Source of the DNA: Scolanthus callimorphus
Lineage: Eukaryota; Cnidaria; Anthozoa; Actiniaria; Edwardsiidae
Assembly: GCA_033964015.1 (NCBI GenBank)
Contig: CM066912.1
Location: 30,714,532-30,778,531, forward strand
Length of the DNA: 64,000 nt
Direction: 5' to 3'
Part shown: positions 31,168 to 43,395 of the stretch, piece by piece
How positions within the stretch are numbered: position 1 is the first letter of the stretch
Layout: every line of letters starts with the position of its first letter
Translations under genes and position numbers: made by a program
The notes under the pieces: model-generated
Told to the model about the DNA's origin: nothing
Database searches by the model: none
What the model saw: only the letters and a program-made list of their open reading frames with translations

Positions 31168-34100
31168 TTAATAACCCAAAGCTTCTTCAAAGTCCCTATC
31201 CACCAGGGGATCCATCTTCTCCTCGTCCTGAGCTCTGATCTCCTCCTCTAGAGCACGCATATAACGTTCTTCTTCTTCGTCTCTCTTCAAGTTTAGTGGG
31301 TAACTCTCACGCTCTTCCTCTATCTCCTCTTCCTCGTGAAGCTTAGGTGGTATACGCATCTCTCGCCGGTTGTCAACAGGCTTCCTTGGACTTACATTTT
31401 CCAGGAAGGTAGCATAGATTTCGCGCCTTAAGTTTTCTCGATCTTCGGCAGTCAGCTCTCTTTCCTCCTCCTGATTATGATAAGGAGGAGGATGGACGTC
31501 ATCTCGCTCATACTCGCGCGACGGAGGATGCACACGACTGCGCTCTTCTTCTTCCAGCTCACTTTCATGATACGGTGGAAGGTACTCCATATCTCTAAGA
31601 GCTTCCTCCTCCTCATCCTGGGCCGGGTATGATTCATACCTCTTGATTTCTAAGGACCTTTCAGGCGGAACTGCCTCAACATTTCCTTCAACGGTGCGTT
31701 CTCCTTCGCCATGTAGATTATGGTGTAGATGGTGCCGTTCGGCTTCTATTGGGAACTGGAATTCATTTTCCTTTTCTTGAAGTGACCTTTCTTTCTCGTG
31801 TAGGATATGGTGTTTCATCGGATGCTCTTTCGGGTTTGAGTGCCCTACTGTTCTTTCTTCTTCATGATGAGGTTGCGCATGGTGCGATTTGTGGTGGTGT
31901 CGGTTTTCTTCATGCAGAGACCTTTTCTGCTGTACTGCTCTTACAGGATCAACAACGGATTCGTGGTGGGGCAAATGGTGCGGCGGCAAGAGTACCCGTT
32001 TTACAACTGGGTGGTGACGCTCGAACTCATCGAGTTCTTCTCTTTTCTCTTGCGATTCGTGCTCCGGAGGGTTAAACACGCGCTTTTCGACTTCTTCATG
32101 CTCTAAAGGTGGACGCTTGACTCTTTTCTCGGCAGGAAGCTTGAATTCCTCATTACCATGAACACCGCGTTCAGCTTCATGTTCATTGAATAAATATGTC
32201 GGCGGGTGCGCGTTTCCGTGTTCTGCTCTCTCTTCAAATTGTTCCATGTGTTTTGGGGGATTAACTTCTCGTTCTTCCTTCTCGGCATGTTGTCTGTGAT
32301 GTGACGGGTGATTCTCCAAAACTATTGTCTTCTTTTCCTCGTGTTCATTTTTGTGGTGTTGAGGTTGGCGCAAATGATGAAGAGGATTGCTGTCCACTCG
32401 TTTTTCCTCTTCTTCTACACTACCAACATGGTGACCCACAAGTGCTTTATGGTGGTGCTCATGGTGGTCAGGATTGCTGCCTACTCGTTTTTCTTCCTCC
32501 TTTTCACTGCCATCATGGTGGGCCATAAGCTTTTTATGGCGGTGCTCATGGCTGCTAACTCGTTTTTCTTCTTCCTTTTCAGTACCAACAGGGGAAGCCA
32601 CAAACTCTTTAAGAACCATTTCCGAAAAAGGAAGTTTCTTTTCTCCTCGTGTTCGAGTTCGGTGTGGTGATGCGACTCTCCTCGTTTTTTCGCTTCATGT
32701 TCAGAGGTGAGTTCCTCTTCTACATGTTCATGCCCCCCTTCTTGTTCGTGATCTAGTGTTTTCTTTTCCTCGTGTGGAGGTGAAACACCTTTCCTTTTTA
32801 TCTCTTCCAGAAGATGAGTTCCAATGGCAGCCGTATGGCCCTTGTGATGCTCTTTCTCTTTCTCTTTCTCTTTCATTTCTTTTTTATTTTTCTCATTCTC
32901 TTCCTTTTCCTCGTGTATTTTAACCATTCCCTCTTCGTGTCCCTCATGCTCCTTCTTTGAGAGTTTCCCATGTTTATCTTCGGCTCTCTTCAAATCATCT
33001 ACTGAACCGTGTGCCGCCTTTTCTGCATGCTTTACGTGATGACTGGCAATGTGTCCTCCTCCATGAGAATTTCTCTTTTCGTTGTCCTCGTGTTTTAGAT
33101 GGTGACGATCACTGGCTCCCTCTTCTGTTTCGAGGCCCTTGAAAGGATCTTATAAGATAAAAGGCCAAACAATATTTATGAGTAAAGTTGTCATGATTTC
33201 AGGTAAAAAACGAAAAGTGAAGGTAAACCAGAAGATGGCAAAACACTTTAACCGCTGAAGTGCAGAAGAAGAAAGAATAGTCTCGAATAAGGGTTTTTAG
33301 TCTAGCCTCACTCACGAGCAAGGGTTCGTCCGACACCAGGGGATTTGCTTGTTAGATGTTAAGTAAATATTGCCTAATTTTAATGAAAAACATACGGAAC
33401 AAACTAGGCTACTTAATTTGACATTCTTTCTTAAACAATGCCAATACAACACACTCCAAAACTCGCCGTTCAGCGGCACGCAATAAACGTTTGGTCAAAT
33501 TTTGGTGCTTTTAAAACCAGATACTTGATATCACAAAGAGTCTTGTGAATTCCTGACTTTAGTTTGAATTCACAGTCACATCAATCGATATTTGAAATCG
33601 ATCCCCTGTTTAAAAAGACAAGATCTCAACACTAGAAATAAGGAGCAGCTGTTTAGCAAGTTCGGAGCTATGGAAGCGGTACACGATCTCCTAGCAAGTG
33701 GGTGGGTACCGTTTACTTAGAAGAAGTTAATGCATCATATACGAAAACATGTACCACGTAAGAACTCACGCGAACTTTTGTATTGTCTCTTCAAACTATG
33801 GCAACAGTGGGAAGATTAACCTAGCTCCGTCAACCTGCCAAGACATAGATTTCCCCGGTCCGTGCGTACACACCTTTACCAGCTACAAGTCATTGCTATT
33901 TCAATAAAGGTCACCCAGCGAGACAATGGTGTGAAATAGCTAAAAATGCCATTATAAGTCATATCTGAGTATACAAATTACTGTAAATTGGATATTTTTC
34001 ATCCGTACAAACTTTGTATCTCTTCGGATTTCGTAGATGAAAATTATGGGATACGAAAATGTTAGGGATTGAAATAAAGTCTTCCGCAAAAGTGCCAGGG

Positions 34101-37100
34101 GAAAAACTCTATCCGAAAAGTCTAAGTGACTTTTTAACGGCAAAAATACCACCAAGACTAGTAAATTTGAACCTTTGTGCAATTCGTAACATCCAGGGGA
34201 TCTTATAATCTACATACGAAATTTAAAAAAATTCTGCTCTCCTAGCGCTATCCGAAAATTTACCGAAAATGATCGTTGGGTGCCCATGTTGTCTGGCTGC
34301 TAAATTACACAAAATGGAGGCTTACCACTGTATGCATTGCTACGCGACCTCAAAATTCAATGTTGCGATGGGCGATTTTTAGCCGTCAATCAAACCGAAA
34401 CGCTGGATTCGGCCACTTCAGCGGGCCGACATTGATTGCAAAATCAACCAAAATGGTTTTAACCTATCCTTTGGCTTCCTTGACTTGAATGTTTAACTTT
34501 CCGGTTCAAGAAAATTGACAACAATTTTCTTGCGTAAAATCGCCAATCGCCCAACAGTGAATTTTGAGGTCGCGTAGCAATGCATACGGTGGTAAAGCTA
34601 GTATTGTCCAGTATAGTCAACTAGTATGACGTACTCAAACAGTAAGCCAATTAAAGACCACCTACCCAGACACCTTTAGACGCGTACCTTCCGAGTTTTT
34701 TAAAATAGCTGTCTAAATTAACATCAACTTGTTTGCTTTCGCGCAAAAGATAGAACAGCATGTTAAAACAGTATAGTTCTTAGCAACATACCAAAGAATA
34801 CACTGTATATACATATCAAGAGACACTTTTTCTTGAAAAGCAGACGGTAGCAAGCTATGTACAATGGCAACCTTGTTTTTGTTTAATTAACACAGAAAAA
34901 TATGTAACTGGGAGCTCCGCTTTTAGCCAGTGGCTAAATCTATATATTAAGCGCTCCCCGTATTCACTGGAAAATTCACTTAAACAACAAAGCAACCCAA
35001 ACTAAGCCGCAAAACCTGTGACCTTGTGCCGGCCACTTTGGACAAAGCCAGCTATACACTATCCATCAAAACGCGACGCCCTTGGTACTTGCGCGAGCAG
35101 ACAGCACCCATAACCTTCTCAATTAAATAAGTGTAATGCGTATTTGTTTTCTTTTCTACGTGAGCAATACCGGTAAGAATGCCGTTTTCCCTTTCGTTAA
35201 GGAAAATTTGACAACAGAGAAACGGAGAAACAGGGATCACCAACACCAGAGCACAGCAACTTAAGCTTCCCCCACTAATACCTTAACAACTCCCCCTCCC
35301 CAACACAAAAACACACGCGGGAAAGAAGTTTCTAGAAGAACAATATCCAAAAATGGATTGAAATCGCCAGCACAACTGAAATATTTTGGCATTGAAGGTG
35401 AGACACAGAACATTTTCGGAGCATTAAGAGATTTTTTTGTCTTCTTGACATAGCAGCGATTTGGGAAGAAGAACAGAATTTCTGAGTAACAGGTCCGTTG
35501 TTAGTCCCTGATATTGTTGAAACTAAACAATGCTAACCGTACCGAACACTAACGCACTTTTAACATATTGTTTAGCAAATGAAAAAATCTGTATCCAAAA
35601 AATGTTTTAAAAATTCCCATTCATCTTTTTCCTTTTTGCTAAATATTCTCTCTTTAATTTTCTTCCCTAGCGAAAATCTCCTTCTGTGAAAAAGCTGCTA
35701 GCGATAACCAATTTATAGCTTGCGATCTAGAGTGCTATATCATAGCGAGAGCTTGAATGTTTGAAATATCTCCCATCGAGGGGTCGAATGCAAATTTATG
35801 CCTTCGCGTCGAGCCATTTCTCGGAGCAGGTGATATTTAAGTAGCAAAACCTAAACTTTAGCAATTGACTACACTATTTTGCCATATGTTTCAGAATATT
35901 ATATAAGCGTTTGAAGTAAAATGAAAAACCTATTCACAAGTATTCGCTAAGTATGAAATATGAACAGTGCGGACGAAATCTGGGCTCAAAGATAATCACG
36001 TAGATTAATTCTGTCATATTTTTATTTTTTCATGGCTTCGGGCTCAAGCTATCTAAGCATTTCCGCTAACAGAAACGAACAACAAGGGGAAAGTACAAAG
36101 TAAAAAAGCGAAAAACTGGCGACGTTGCTGCTTTTCGTTGCCAACGAAACAAACCGACGGTGCATTTAATATTTTTTTAGAATTTTTTTTCTTCATTAGT
36201 CTAACGAGCCCGATTTTCTCTCAAAGAAATTGAAGTGACTTCGTTGAAAACAAACAACAATAAACATTCTCAACTTAAGGAGTCTAATCATCTTCTATGT
36301 GTGAGCAATTTCCACCCGGCTTTTTTTGAAACTTTTTAAAACCTATAGGCAAGCTCTAATAAGCTCATTATCTCACAAAAGTCATTGCTCACAAAAGTCA
36401 GTTAAACCCTGAACGATGGTAATAAAATCTAACGGAAGAATCCCTTTGAGAATTAAAAACCTTTTGCTTTGATAAATTTCCCTGAATTTCAACAATTCTC
36501 CCATTTCTTTCTCATGTTCGGCTATAACGTTTCTTCTAATGGACTATTATGCAAAACCTTCTGTTTTTGACAATTGAGATGGTTTCATCAGCCTTAATAT
36601 CGTCTTTACTTTGTAATGTCATAGCTGTAAACGAGAAAAGCTTCGTAGTTGGGAAATAATGATCAATATTCTCCTGATGTATATGCGAAAAACACCTAGC
36701 CTTATTCGCGATTTTTTTTTCCTGAAGCATAAGGCATCGCATTGCGCTGTAATCGGCGCGTTCTGGTCATCAACTATTCCGTTCTATAGCGTTCTAAGAT
36801 CAGAGATAAATATTTAATGTTTCCCTATCATGTTAGGACATATTCTAAGCCACAAATAGAAAACTTAACATCCAGACTGAATGGCTGCTTCACAACGGGT
36901 ATTTTACAGACGACTCGTAACAGTTATGCTATGAAGAAGATAGGGAGTTTGAAGCGACGGAATGTTTGTCAGTGTCAAATTTTAACATATTGTAGACGAA
37001 AACTTTGCAGTCAAAGTTATGATATCAACGCATCTTTCTAGCTTGATGCACCCATTATGCCAAATAGAAAAGCATTAAATAATTTACTCGAGCAATACAA

Positions 37101-37334
37101 GAAGAAACGACGCTAGAATTCGATAGAAGTTCATGAACATCGAAAACGTAAAAAAAAAAATGTTACTTCCATATATGTCACTTTGATTTTAAACGTAATC
37201 TTCGCCACTAAGTGCTTAAATTACATTTCAGACTTACCTATTTGGTGAAGAGGAGAAGGGAAGCTTCTAGTTCCCTGGAAAATTACCAGGGAAATCAAGA
37301 AGACGAGCGAGGATTTTAGCATCAGTCCCGCCAT
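31168..37334 (-). CDS. Secreted His/Glu-rich precursor with many Lys-Arg sites (two exons, one frameshift)
   Basis: Exon 1 (37334-37238) encodes a signal peptide (SSLVFLISLVIFQGTRS) and ends in phase 1 at GTAAGT. Exon 2 (33148-31168) follows a TTATAAG acceptor in the matching phase and stops at TAA. The product would be about 690 residues, dominated by Glu, His, Lys and Arg, with about sixteen Lys-Arg pairs, often as EEKRV or EKR followed by Ser, Gly or Pro. The C-terminal third adds PPxYH and EEEER motifs. It has no folded domain I recognise. A long, acidic, dibasic-rich secreted chain resembles granins or a multi-peptide neuropeptide precursor; His clusters also suggest metal binding. The frame shifts by one base near 32636-32650, inside the A-rich GAGGAGAAAAGAAAC. 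Both sides keep the same composition, so a sequencing or assembly indel, or a recent mutation, is more likely than an intron. Confidence 0.75.
33149..37237 (-). other. Intron of the His/Glu-rich gene
   Basis: 4.1 kb with a TA-flanked MITE (34325-34592) and otherwise AT-rich sequence. Around 35350-35500 a fragment of the CACxACTGAAATATTTTG repeat recurs. No other exon was found; the phase match between the two coding exons does not require one. Confidence 0.6.
34325..34592. mobile_element. TA-flanked MITE, copy 2 of the 19521-19796 family
   Basis: Ends CCACTGTATGCATTGCTACG and, inverted, CCACCGTATGCATTGCTACG, with TA on both sides. The interior aligns with copy 1 throughout. Confidence 0.8.
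37238..37334 (-). CDS. His/Glu-rich gene exon 1: signal peptide
   Basis: ATG at 37334 is the first in-frame ATG; the frame upstream is open but has no other ATG. It reads 32 codons plus one base before GTAAGT. The likely cleavage is after TRS, leaving a short Pro-rich start that continues into the acidic exon. Confidence 0.75.
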
Positions 37335-38393
37335 ACCGAAGCGCTTCGTGAACCTCGCGGGTAATTTTCTTGTCGTAACTGCGCATGCTCTGTGAGCAAA
37401 CAAATACGCGTTATCACGTGACCCACCCGTACCCCATCAAAGCAATTTTGAAAACGTAATTAAATCGCTTGGGCAAAACCTCTATCCCCTGTGGCGACTT
37501 ATTATAAACCTTCCCACAATCTGACCGAGTTGTTTTCATCCAATTTAAGACGGAGTTTTAGCGAAGAACTTTTATTTGTTGTTTGATATTGATGTTCTCA
37601 ATTCCCGCTTCATGGCATGCCGGTTCGTAACTAAAACATCTGCGTAGCAACGACGATGTTTATAACGTGCGCGCGTTAGTTGCTAGAGAGAGTGGGCGGA
37701 CTAGAGAGAAGAGTCAACAGTTTTAAACATAGTAGAACAAAAGGTAGTCTATATTAAACCACTGTAGTCCTTTCTTGACTTGTATAAATCCTGCCGTTTA
37801 AATACGCCGGTTTTAAGATAAGCTTCGCGAGTCAAACAGAGAAAAGGAGAACACTTAGAACGTCACACACGATTTCACCCTTAATTCAATTCGCGGTCGT
37901 GCGATTTCGCGAAAAATTAAATGACATATTTCACGAGACCATATTTTTGCCCTTTTCTGATTGCAATGAAATGAAGACCCTAAAAATATCCACTACAGTT
38001 TAGCCAAAGGGAATACAATGCCGCTTCGAATTCTACGATCAAGATGGTCAAAACAATAGCCAAAAGGCCGAAACAGCTTGATAAATATAGCCTATATATG
38101 GTATGCCATATTTTTACCAATATGCTTTCGTAAATTGAGGGAATAATTAAAACCTAAGCATTAAATTTTGCGCCATTAGTTCGCGCTCTTCGATTCATTT
38201 TTCACGCTCCAAATTCGCAATAAAAACACTTTTCGCATCTAAATATTTTTATTACATCAGTGTAAATTGAGATTATTAAACAAATCCCTCCGAAAAAAAA
38301 TGTCACGTAGTATCTCAAGCTTTGATGTTAGTATTAATAATTGTTCGTCAGGAATTTGTTTAACGATTTTTGCCATCGTTTGTGTCGCGCTAA
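37335..38393. other. Probable upstream region of the His/Glu-rich gene; no gene seen
   Basis: AT-rich, no exon-like frames, no clear TATA box that I could place. It would contain the promoter if 37334 is near the 5' end. Confidence 0.4.
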
Positions 38394-38402
38394 GCTAATC
38401 AG
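38394..38402 (+). repeat. Left target-site duplication GCTAATCAG
   Basis: Identical to 41731-41739 and directly adjacent to the TIR. Confidence 0.9.
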
Positions 38403-38424
38403 GGGTAGCACTATTTCGAGATAC

Positions 38425-38640
38425 AAGATACAAAGATACGAAGATACGAAGATACAAAGATACGAAGATACGAAGATACGAAGATACGAAGATACGAAGA
38501 TACGAAGATACGAAGATACAAAGATACAAAGATACAAAGATACAAAGATACAAAGATACAAAGATACAAAGATACGAAGATACGAAGATACAAAGATACG
38601 AAGATACAAAGATACTAAGATACTAAGATACAAAGATTCC
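38425..38640 (+). repeat. Ten-base array (AAGATACAAA / AAGATACGAA), left arm
   Basis: About 20 units of AAGATACAAA or AAGATACGAA. The Ile/Tyr/Glu/Asp-rich open frames across it are artefacts of the ten-base period. Confidence 0.95.
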
Positions 38641-38879
38641 TGGTATCGGATTTCTCATATGTATTAGTGTTACCCGGGTTTCAGCCTCTGTAGTATATTT
38701 TCTAAGCTTAAATGAGCATCTGCATCTATATTTTGAAAATATAGAGGCTGAAACTAATACATATAAGAAATCCGATACCTTGTATCTTTGTATTTTTGTA
38801 TCTTTGTATCTTCATATCTTTGTATCTTCGTATCTTTGTATCTTTGTAAGGCCTACTCCGGGTCCTAAGATCGCCGTAA

Positions 38880-39000
38880 TCTTGGGCGATCTTGGGCGAT
38901 CTTGGGAATTTTTGTATATTTCATGTTGTAATCTTGGGCGATCTTGGGCGATCTTAGGCAATCTTGGGATTTTTTTCTATATCGCATGTTGCAATTTTGG
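38880..39000. repeat. GATCTTGGGC decamer array, left
   Basis: Units GATCTTGGGC with variants, matching the right-hand block at 41440-41545 and the array at 530-1075. Confidence 0.85.
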
Positions 39001-40567
39001 GCAATCTTATGAAATTTTGCTAGATTTTATATGTTGCAATGCTAGATGATCTTGGAAATTTCTAGGTGATTCAGGCATTTATATTCAAAAAATCATAAGC
39101 GTTGATTTGAACTCTAATTTTCACTAGTTTATCACAAGTTGTACTACTTATGAACTTTGCAACAATTATGTATATTTATTTAACTTTGATTTTAGATGAA
39201 AGTGGCACAGTTAATCACTATTTGTTGTACTATTGAACTTATGTCTTACCGGGTTTTTTTAAAATAATTAATTGATTGGAAACACTAATTACTTGAATAG
39301 CCCTAGATTGAATTCATTGCATAACTCAAACATGTTTTCAACTTGTAATGCCCTCTAGCTATATTAAATAGACAAAACTGTAAAATATAAAACTGTTTTT
39401 ATTATTTAATTTACTTAAAAATAATAATAGAAGAAATTTAATTCAAATTAAGCAATCAAAAAGGTTTATCAAGATCAAATTCTTGAACATAACTTAAATG
39501 TTTTATTCATCATATTTTTTCAATTGACTATAAAATAAATAAAGCAATCAAAACGGTTTATAACAATTTAAATGCCAAGAATTTACAAAAGTTACAAGCA
39601 GGTTCCTTCAACATGAACTGAGAAATTATTTAGTGCTACAAAAATAAACAATAACATTCCTTATAAGCCTTGTATCTATAATTAGAAAACCTTACGATTC
39701 GCTACAAATGATTAATGAACTAAAAGTGAAATCTAAAAAAAGTGTACCATTAACACAGTGCGAATTAAACAATGATGCCCGAGCCTCTAGAATTTTGAGA
39801 AGCAAAATGCGTCATTTTGATTGCCCCTCACCATTATGGTAAAGGGTTTAAAGCTATGTTATTTTTTCTGAGATTAAGCTTATGTAGGAATTTATAATGT
39901 AGCATGCCAGCATTTCTTAAAATTGCTACAACTGTAAATATTTAGTGATATTATGGGACACCTGGACACATATTATTGTACATATTGCCGACAATATGGT
40001 CACAGTGTCGGGCCCTGTAAAAGGACATTGTGGCCCAGACAATGAGTTATTTCAGTTCAGTTAACTTTTACACATTAAGAAAAATGATCAAATTGTTCGA
40101 CCTGTCTCAGGCTGATAAAACAATAAAGAAACACATAGTTCTATATATCTCTAGCATTGTTATCTTGTTCTCAATATTTACAGAACATACTTACAGTTTG
40201 CCACAAACTCTTCATGGAGTTTTTATACTTTTAACAAGCTTTTTTACAGTACTGTTGTACCCGAACGCAAGAACTTTTTTCTTTCCAAACTCGTTTTCAT
40301 GCCCAATCTTTTTTGATAAAAACTACACAGGGATCCCAGAAATCCAGACGGTTTTTTAAACGGCATATTTCAAGCGTTAATTTCAGTTTCAGTTGGAGAT
40401 ATTTGAGATGGAGCAATGCAATGTTTATTCATGATTAAGATCGTATAAGTTATTTAATTTTACAAAGGTTTCCCGTGGTAAAAGTCGCGATCCTTCTGTG
40501 TCTTCGGGATCGGGGGCCCTGTGGTGTATACCGCTCGCGCGCTCAGGCTCCAACACTCACATTCAAT

Positions 40568-40666
40568 ATGGCGGCCAAAACAAACCGAGTATCGCCTCTC
40601 TACCTCTTCGATTTTAGTGGCTTTAGACACGGAGAAACTCGGTACATGGGAGATGAGTTGCACAAA
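40568..40666 (+). other. Possible captured first exon inside the transposon
   Basis: ATGGCGGCCAAAACAAACCG opens 33 codons that end at GTAAAC. The local base composition is GC-richer than the rest of the element, and the upstream sequence has CGCTCGCGCGC. It looks like the start exon of an ordinary cellular gene. Another start (ATGAAGTCT at about 40694) runs to GTGAGA. Capture of host exons is known in Mutator-like elements, but no partner exon is identified. Confidence 0.3.
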
Positions 40667-41439
40667 GTAAACAGCAAGTCAATATTAGTCTAAATGAAGT
40701 CTAAAGCACTACTGGTAAATGCACCAAAGCTAAAGTTTCAAGGTGAGAAATCCAACTAACTTTACTAATAAGCTAGCTTATACCAAAGCAACTACCTACA
40801 TACTACTGTACTAGCACTAGTACTATCACGCAACGTTTGACCGCTACAAAGAGTGTCTATTAGAGTGAATGATATCACAATGAAACTAAAGAAGCAAATT
40901 GCAAATGTATCATTCTGTTTCACTTTCCATTTGCAACAAGTTCAGCTGCACTAATATTTATAACTTACCCCACTATCAAGATGTTTTTCAAGAGAATATA
41001 GCATATAGGTCTTGAATGAGAAGTAAGGAATCTTAAGGGGCAGTGCCATGGTTGTAGTAACAAAAACACAAAAATATTACCCAAAATAAAGCAGATCAAT
41101 GTAGTGATAGCTAAATAAGCCATATTTCTGACATTCCCCATTACAACATTGACAAACAAGCAATATTTTAGTGATTTTGTGACATATGTTCATACACAAA
41201 ATTGGTTTATTTTGATAGAGGAAGAGCTGATGTACAAATTTACTACTATTTTGAGAAATGGTTTGTTGATTATTTTATTGCATTGAATTTAAGCTTATTT
41301 GTGACACCTCTTGAGACTCTATAATAATGAAAACTATGGTTTTCATTATTATTACATATTCATTTTTTAAAAGGATATCTAAATATTTATATAACAATAT
41401 AATAATTTAATACCGGTATGGTTGATCTTAAGCGACCTT

Positions 41440-41545
41440 GCACAATCTAAGGCAATCTTAGGACCCACGGTATGATTGAATCATGGGTAACCTTAGGTGA
41501 TCTTAGGCGATCTTGGGCGATCTTGGGCGATCTTGGGCGATCTTA
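41440..41545. repeat. GATCTTAGGC/GATCTTGGGC decamer array, right
   Basis: Five or more units ending at GGACCCGGAGTAGGCCT, the same junction as on the left. Confidence 0.85.
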
Positions 41546-41562
41546 GGACCCGGAGTAGGCCT

Positions 41563-41712
41563 TTTGTATCTTTGTATCTTTGTATCTTTGTATCTTTGTA
41601 TCTTTGTATCTTTGTATCTTCGTATCTTTGTATCTTCGTATCTTTGTATCTTTGTATCTTTGTATCTTTGTATCTTTGTATCTTTGTATCTTTGTATCTT
41701 TGTATCTTGTAT
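41563..41712 (+). repeat. Ten-base array (TTTGTATCTT), right arm
   Basis: About 15 units of TTTGTATC TT, the complement of the left array, running straight into the right TIR. Confidence 0.95.
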
Positions 41713-41730
41713 CTCGAAATAGTGCTACCC

Positions 41731-41739
41731 GCTAATCAG
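41731..41739 (+). repeat. Right target-site duplication GCTAATCAG
   Basis: Identical to 38394-38402. Confidence 0.9.
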
Positions 41740-42364
41740 TTATTTCCCAAAGACCTGCACGCAAAACTGGAAGTGTCTGTGAACTAAGTAAGGAATCACT
41801 ATAGTTTAGAGTGCAGATTTTGGGATTTGTTTTGCTTACAAAAGGAAAATATTGTACGTGGACAGTGAAGAGAGCATGTGTGATGTTTTTAAGACTCGCA
41901 ACGGTCACGATAAGACCAACACCCACACCGAGCCAAAAACTCACGACCCGTCCAACAGACCGATCCGATCCCGTCTTCGAAAAAAAAAACGAAAACTCGA
42001 AATTTTTTTTATGAATTCTTCAGCTTTTCCTGATGAAAAGACGGCTTCCGCCCAGCAATGGGGGTCGTGTTTCCATGCTCTGCGAGTCTGTAACAAAGAA
42101 ACATAGTCGAAAGTTGCGCGCTCTTACTCGATTTTACGGCTAAAAGGAAAGGCAAAGTACCGGTCAAGGAAATATTCACACCCTAGGCCTAATAAAAAAA
42201 ATTAAGTTCAGTTTAAAATCACTTAATATCACTTATACGATTTTTCTTTATTAGTAGTATTTTTGCTCCTCATTTTTCCAAATATACCGTATATCCTTTT
42301 ATCCGTGTTATAAAAAATAAAGTCACAGTTCCTAAGGAAGAAAAAGAAAAAAATAATAGTAATA

Positions 42365-42388
42365 ACCAAAAAAAAAAAAAAAAAATTT
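42365..42388 (-). terminator. Pol III termination T-run of tRNA-Arg
   Basis: A long A-run on the + strand, i.e. T-run on the transcribed sense of the tRNA, beginning four bases or so past its 3' end. Confidence 0.8.
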
Positions 42389-42391
42389 ACG

Positions 42392-42465
42392 CACCCCTGG
42401 TGGGACTCGAACCCACAACCTTTGAATTAGAAGTCCAACACGCTAGTCCATTGCGCCACAGGGGC
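42392..42465 (-). tRNA. tRNA-Arg (anticodon UCU)
   Basis: Read on the reverse strand: acceptor GCCCCTG pairs with CAGGGGT (one G-U at the end), followed by discriminator G. D-arm GGCGCAATGGACTAGC (A box), anticodon stem TTGGA/TTCAA with loop CTTCTAA giving UCU, and T-arm GTGGG-TTCGAGT-CCCAC (B box). No intron and no encoded CCA, as in eukaryotes. A run of about 20 T follows within a few bases. Confidence 0.95.
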
Positions 42466-43395
42466 TTGTTGAATACCAAGGTGAATTTTTACTATATATT
42501 CCATTGAGTGATGTCACAGCTTTGAACCAACCGCTGACTTCGTCTCATGCCAACCGTTTCTGCCGTAACGGGCAATTTTTCACCAATAATATTCTATAAG
42601 CTGAAAGAGAAACTGTCAGTTAAGCATAAGGACCGAGGCGATTCTCTATACTACTCGTCAAAACGAAATACTAAGTTCAAATAAAATATATTGAGGCACT
42701 CAGTCAAGTTCCCGAACTTCGTTGTTTCAAGTTTGATTAAGCTTTTAAAACCTCCTTGGATAGGTAAAGCTTGAATTGCGAAGCGCGAACAGTAAAAAAC
42801 GTAGTTCTGCTATTAGAAAATTTTGTCACGTACTCACTTCAGCTTGTCACACGAACAACGACAAAATCGCGATACTTATTTACGGTAACCATCCACGGCT
42901 GCCAACATAATTTGAATCATTTCTTTGTCAAATTGGTGTCAAAGAAAGCAAACTCTATCAGGCATAACTATAAAGATATGAAATTGAAAGATAAGTTAAG
43001 TCAGAAACATATCACTTAAGTTATATGTTTCTGGTTAAATACCTATCATTCTAGTTTCTTATCGAGCTTATATTACTGAAAAATACAGTATTTTTAGTGC
43101 ATACTCGGTTCACAGGTTTTATGTTTTATGTGCCCATTCTCGGCCTCTGAAAAGGCATTTGCGAAGTCGTAACGTTGGTACGTCAAAATACCTATCATTC
43201 TAGTTTCTTATCGAGCTTATATTACTGAAAAATACAGTATTTTTAGTGCAAATTTTACCTACTTTCTACTTCTTCCATCGCCCTGACTGACCTGGTTGGA
43301 GCTCAATCTCGTTCCCAGAGCCTCTCGACCATAACCAACACAGGTTTAATCTGCCTGCACCGGGAAACCGGGAAACGCAGGCTAAAATTCATGCC

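Larger units (their letters stand above)
38403..41730. mobile_element. 3.3-kb TIR transposon with 9-bp duplication and subterminal arrays (MULE-like)
   Basis: The left end GGGTAGCACTATTTCGAGAT and its exact complement at the right lie next to perfect 9-bp duplications GCTAATCAG. Moving inward come a GATACAAAG/GATACGAAG array, a hairpin insertion at the left (about 38648-38780), the junction AGGCCTACTCCGGGTCC, a GATCTTGGGC decamer array and AT-rich interior. Nine-base duplications are typical of Mutator-like elements. No transposase was found, so it is non-autonomous. The 109-codon frame at about 40030-40359 begins at GTG and is not recognisable. Confidence 0.85.

Noticed and set aside
31749..32710. 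Several + strand frames of 75-120 codons
   Set aside because: Antisense shadows of the His/Glu-rich exon; their Phe/Leu/Ser richness is the complement of Glu/Lys/His codons.
38334..38667. Ile/Tyr/Val/Ser-rich and Arg/Tyr/Glu/Asp-rich frames on both strands
   Set aside because: Products of the ten-base GATACAAAGA array inside the transposon arm; the same happens at 41497-41787.
40030..40359. 109-codon frame in the 3.3-kb element as a transposase remnant
   Set aside because: Starts at GTG, is Phe/Leu-rich as expected of AT-rich random sequence, and shows no catalytic motif I could recognise.
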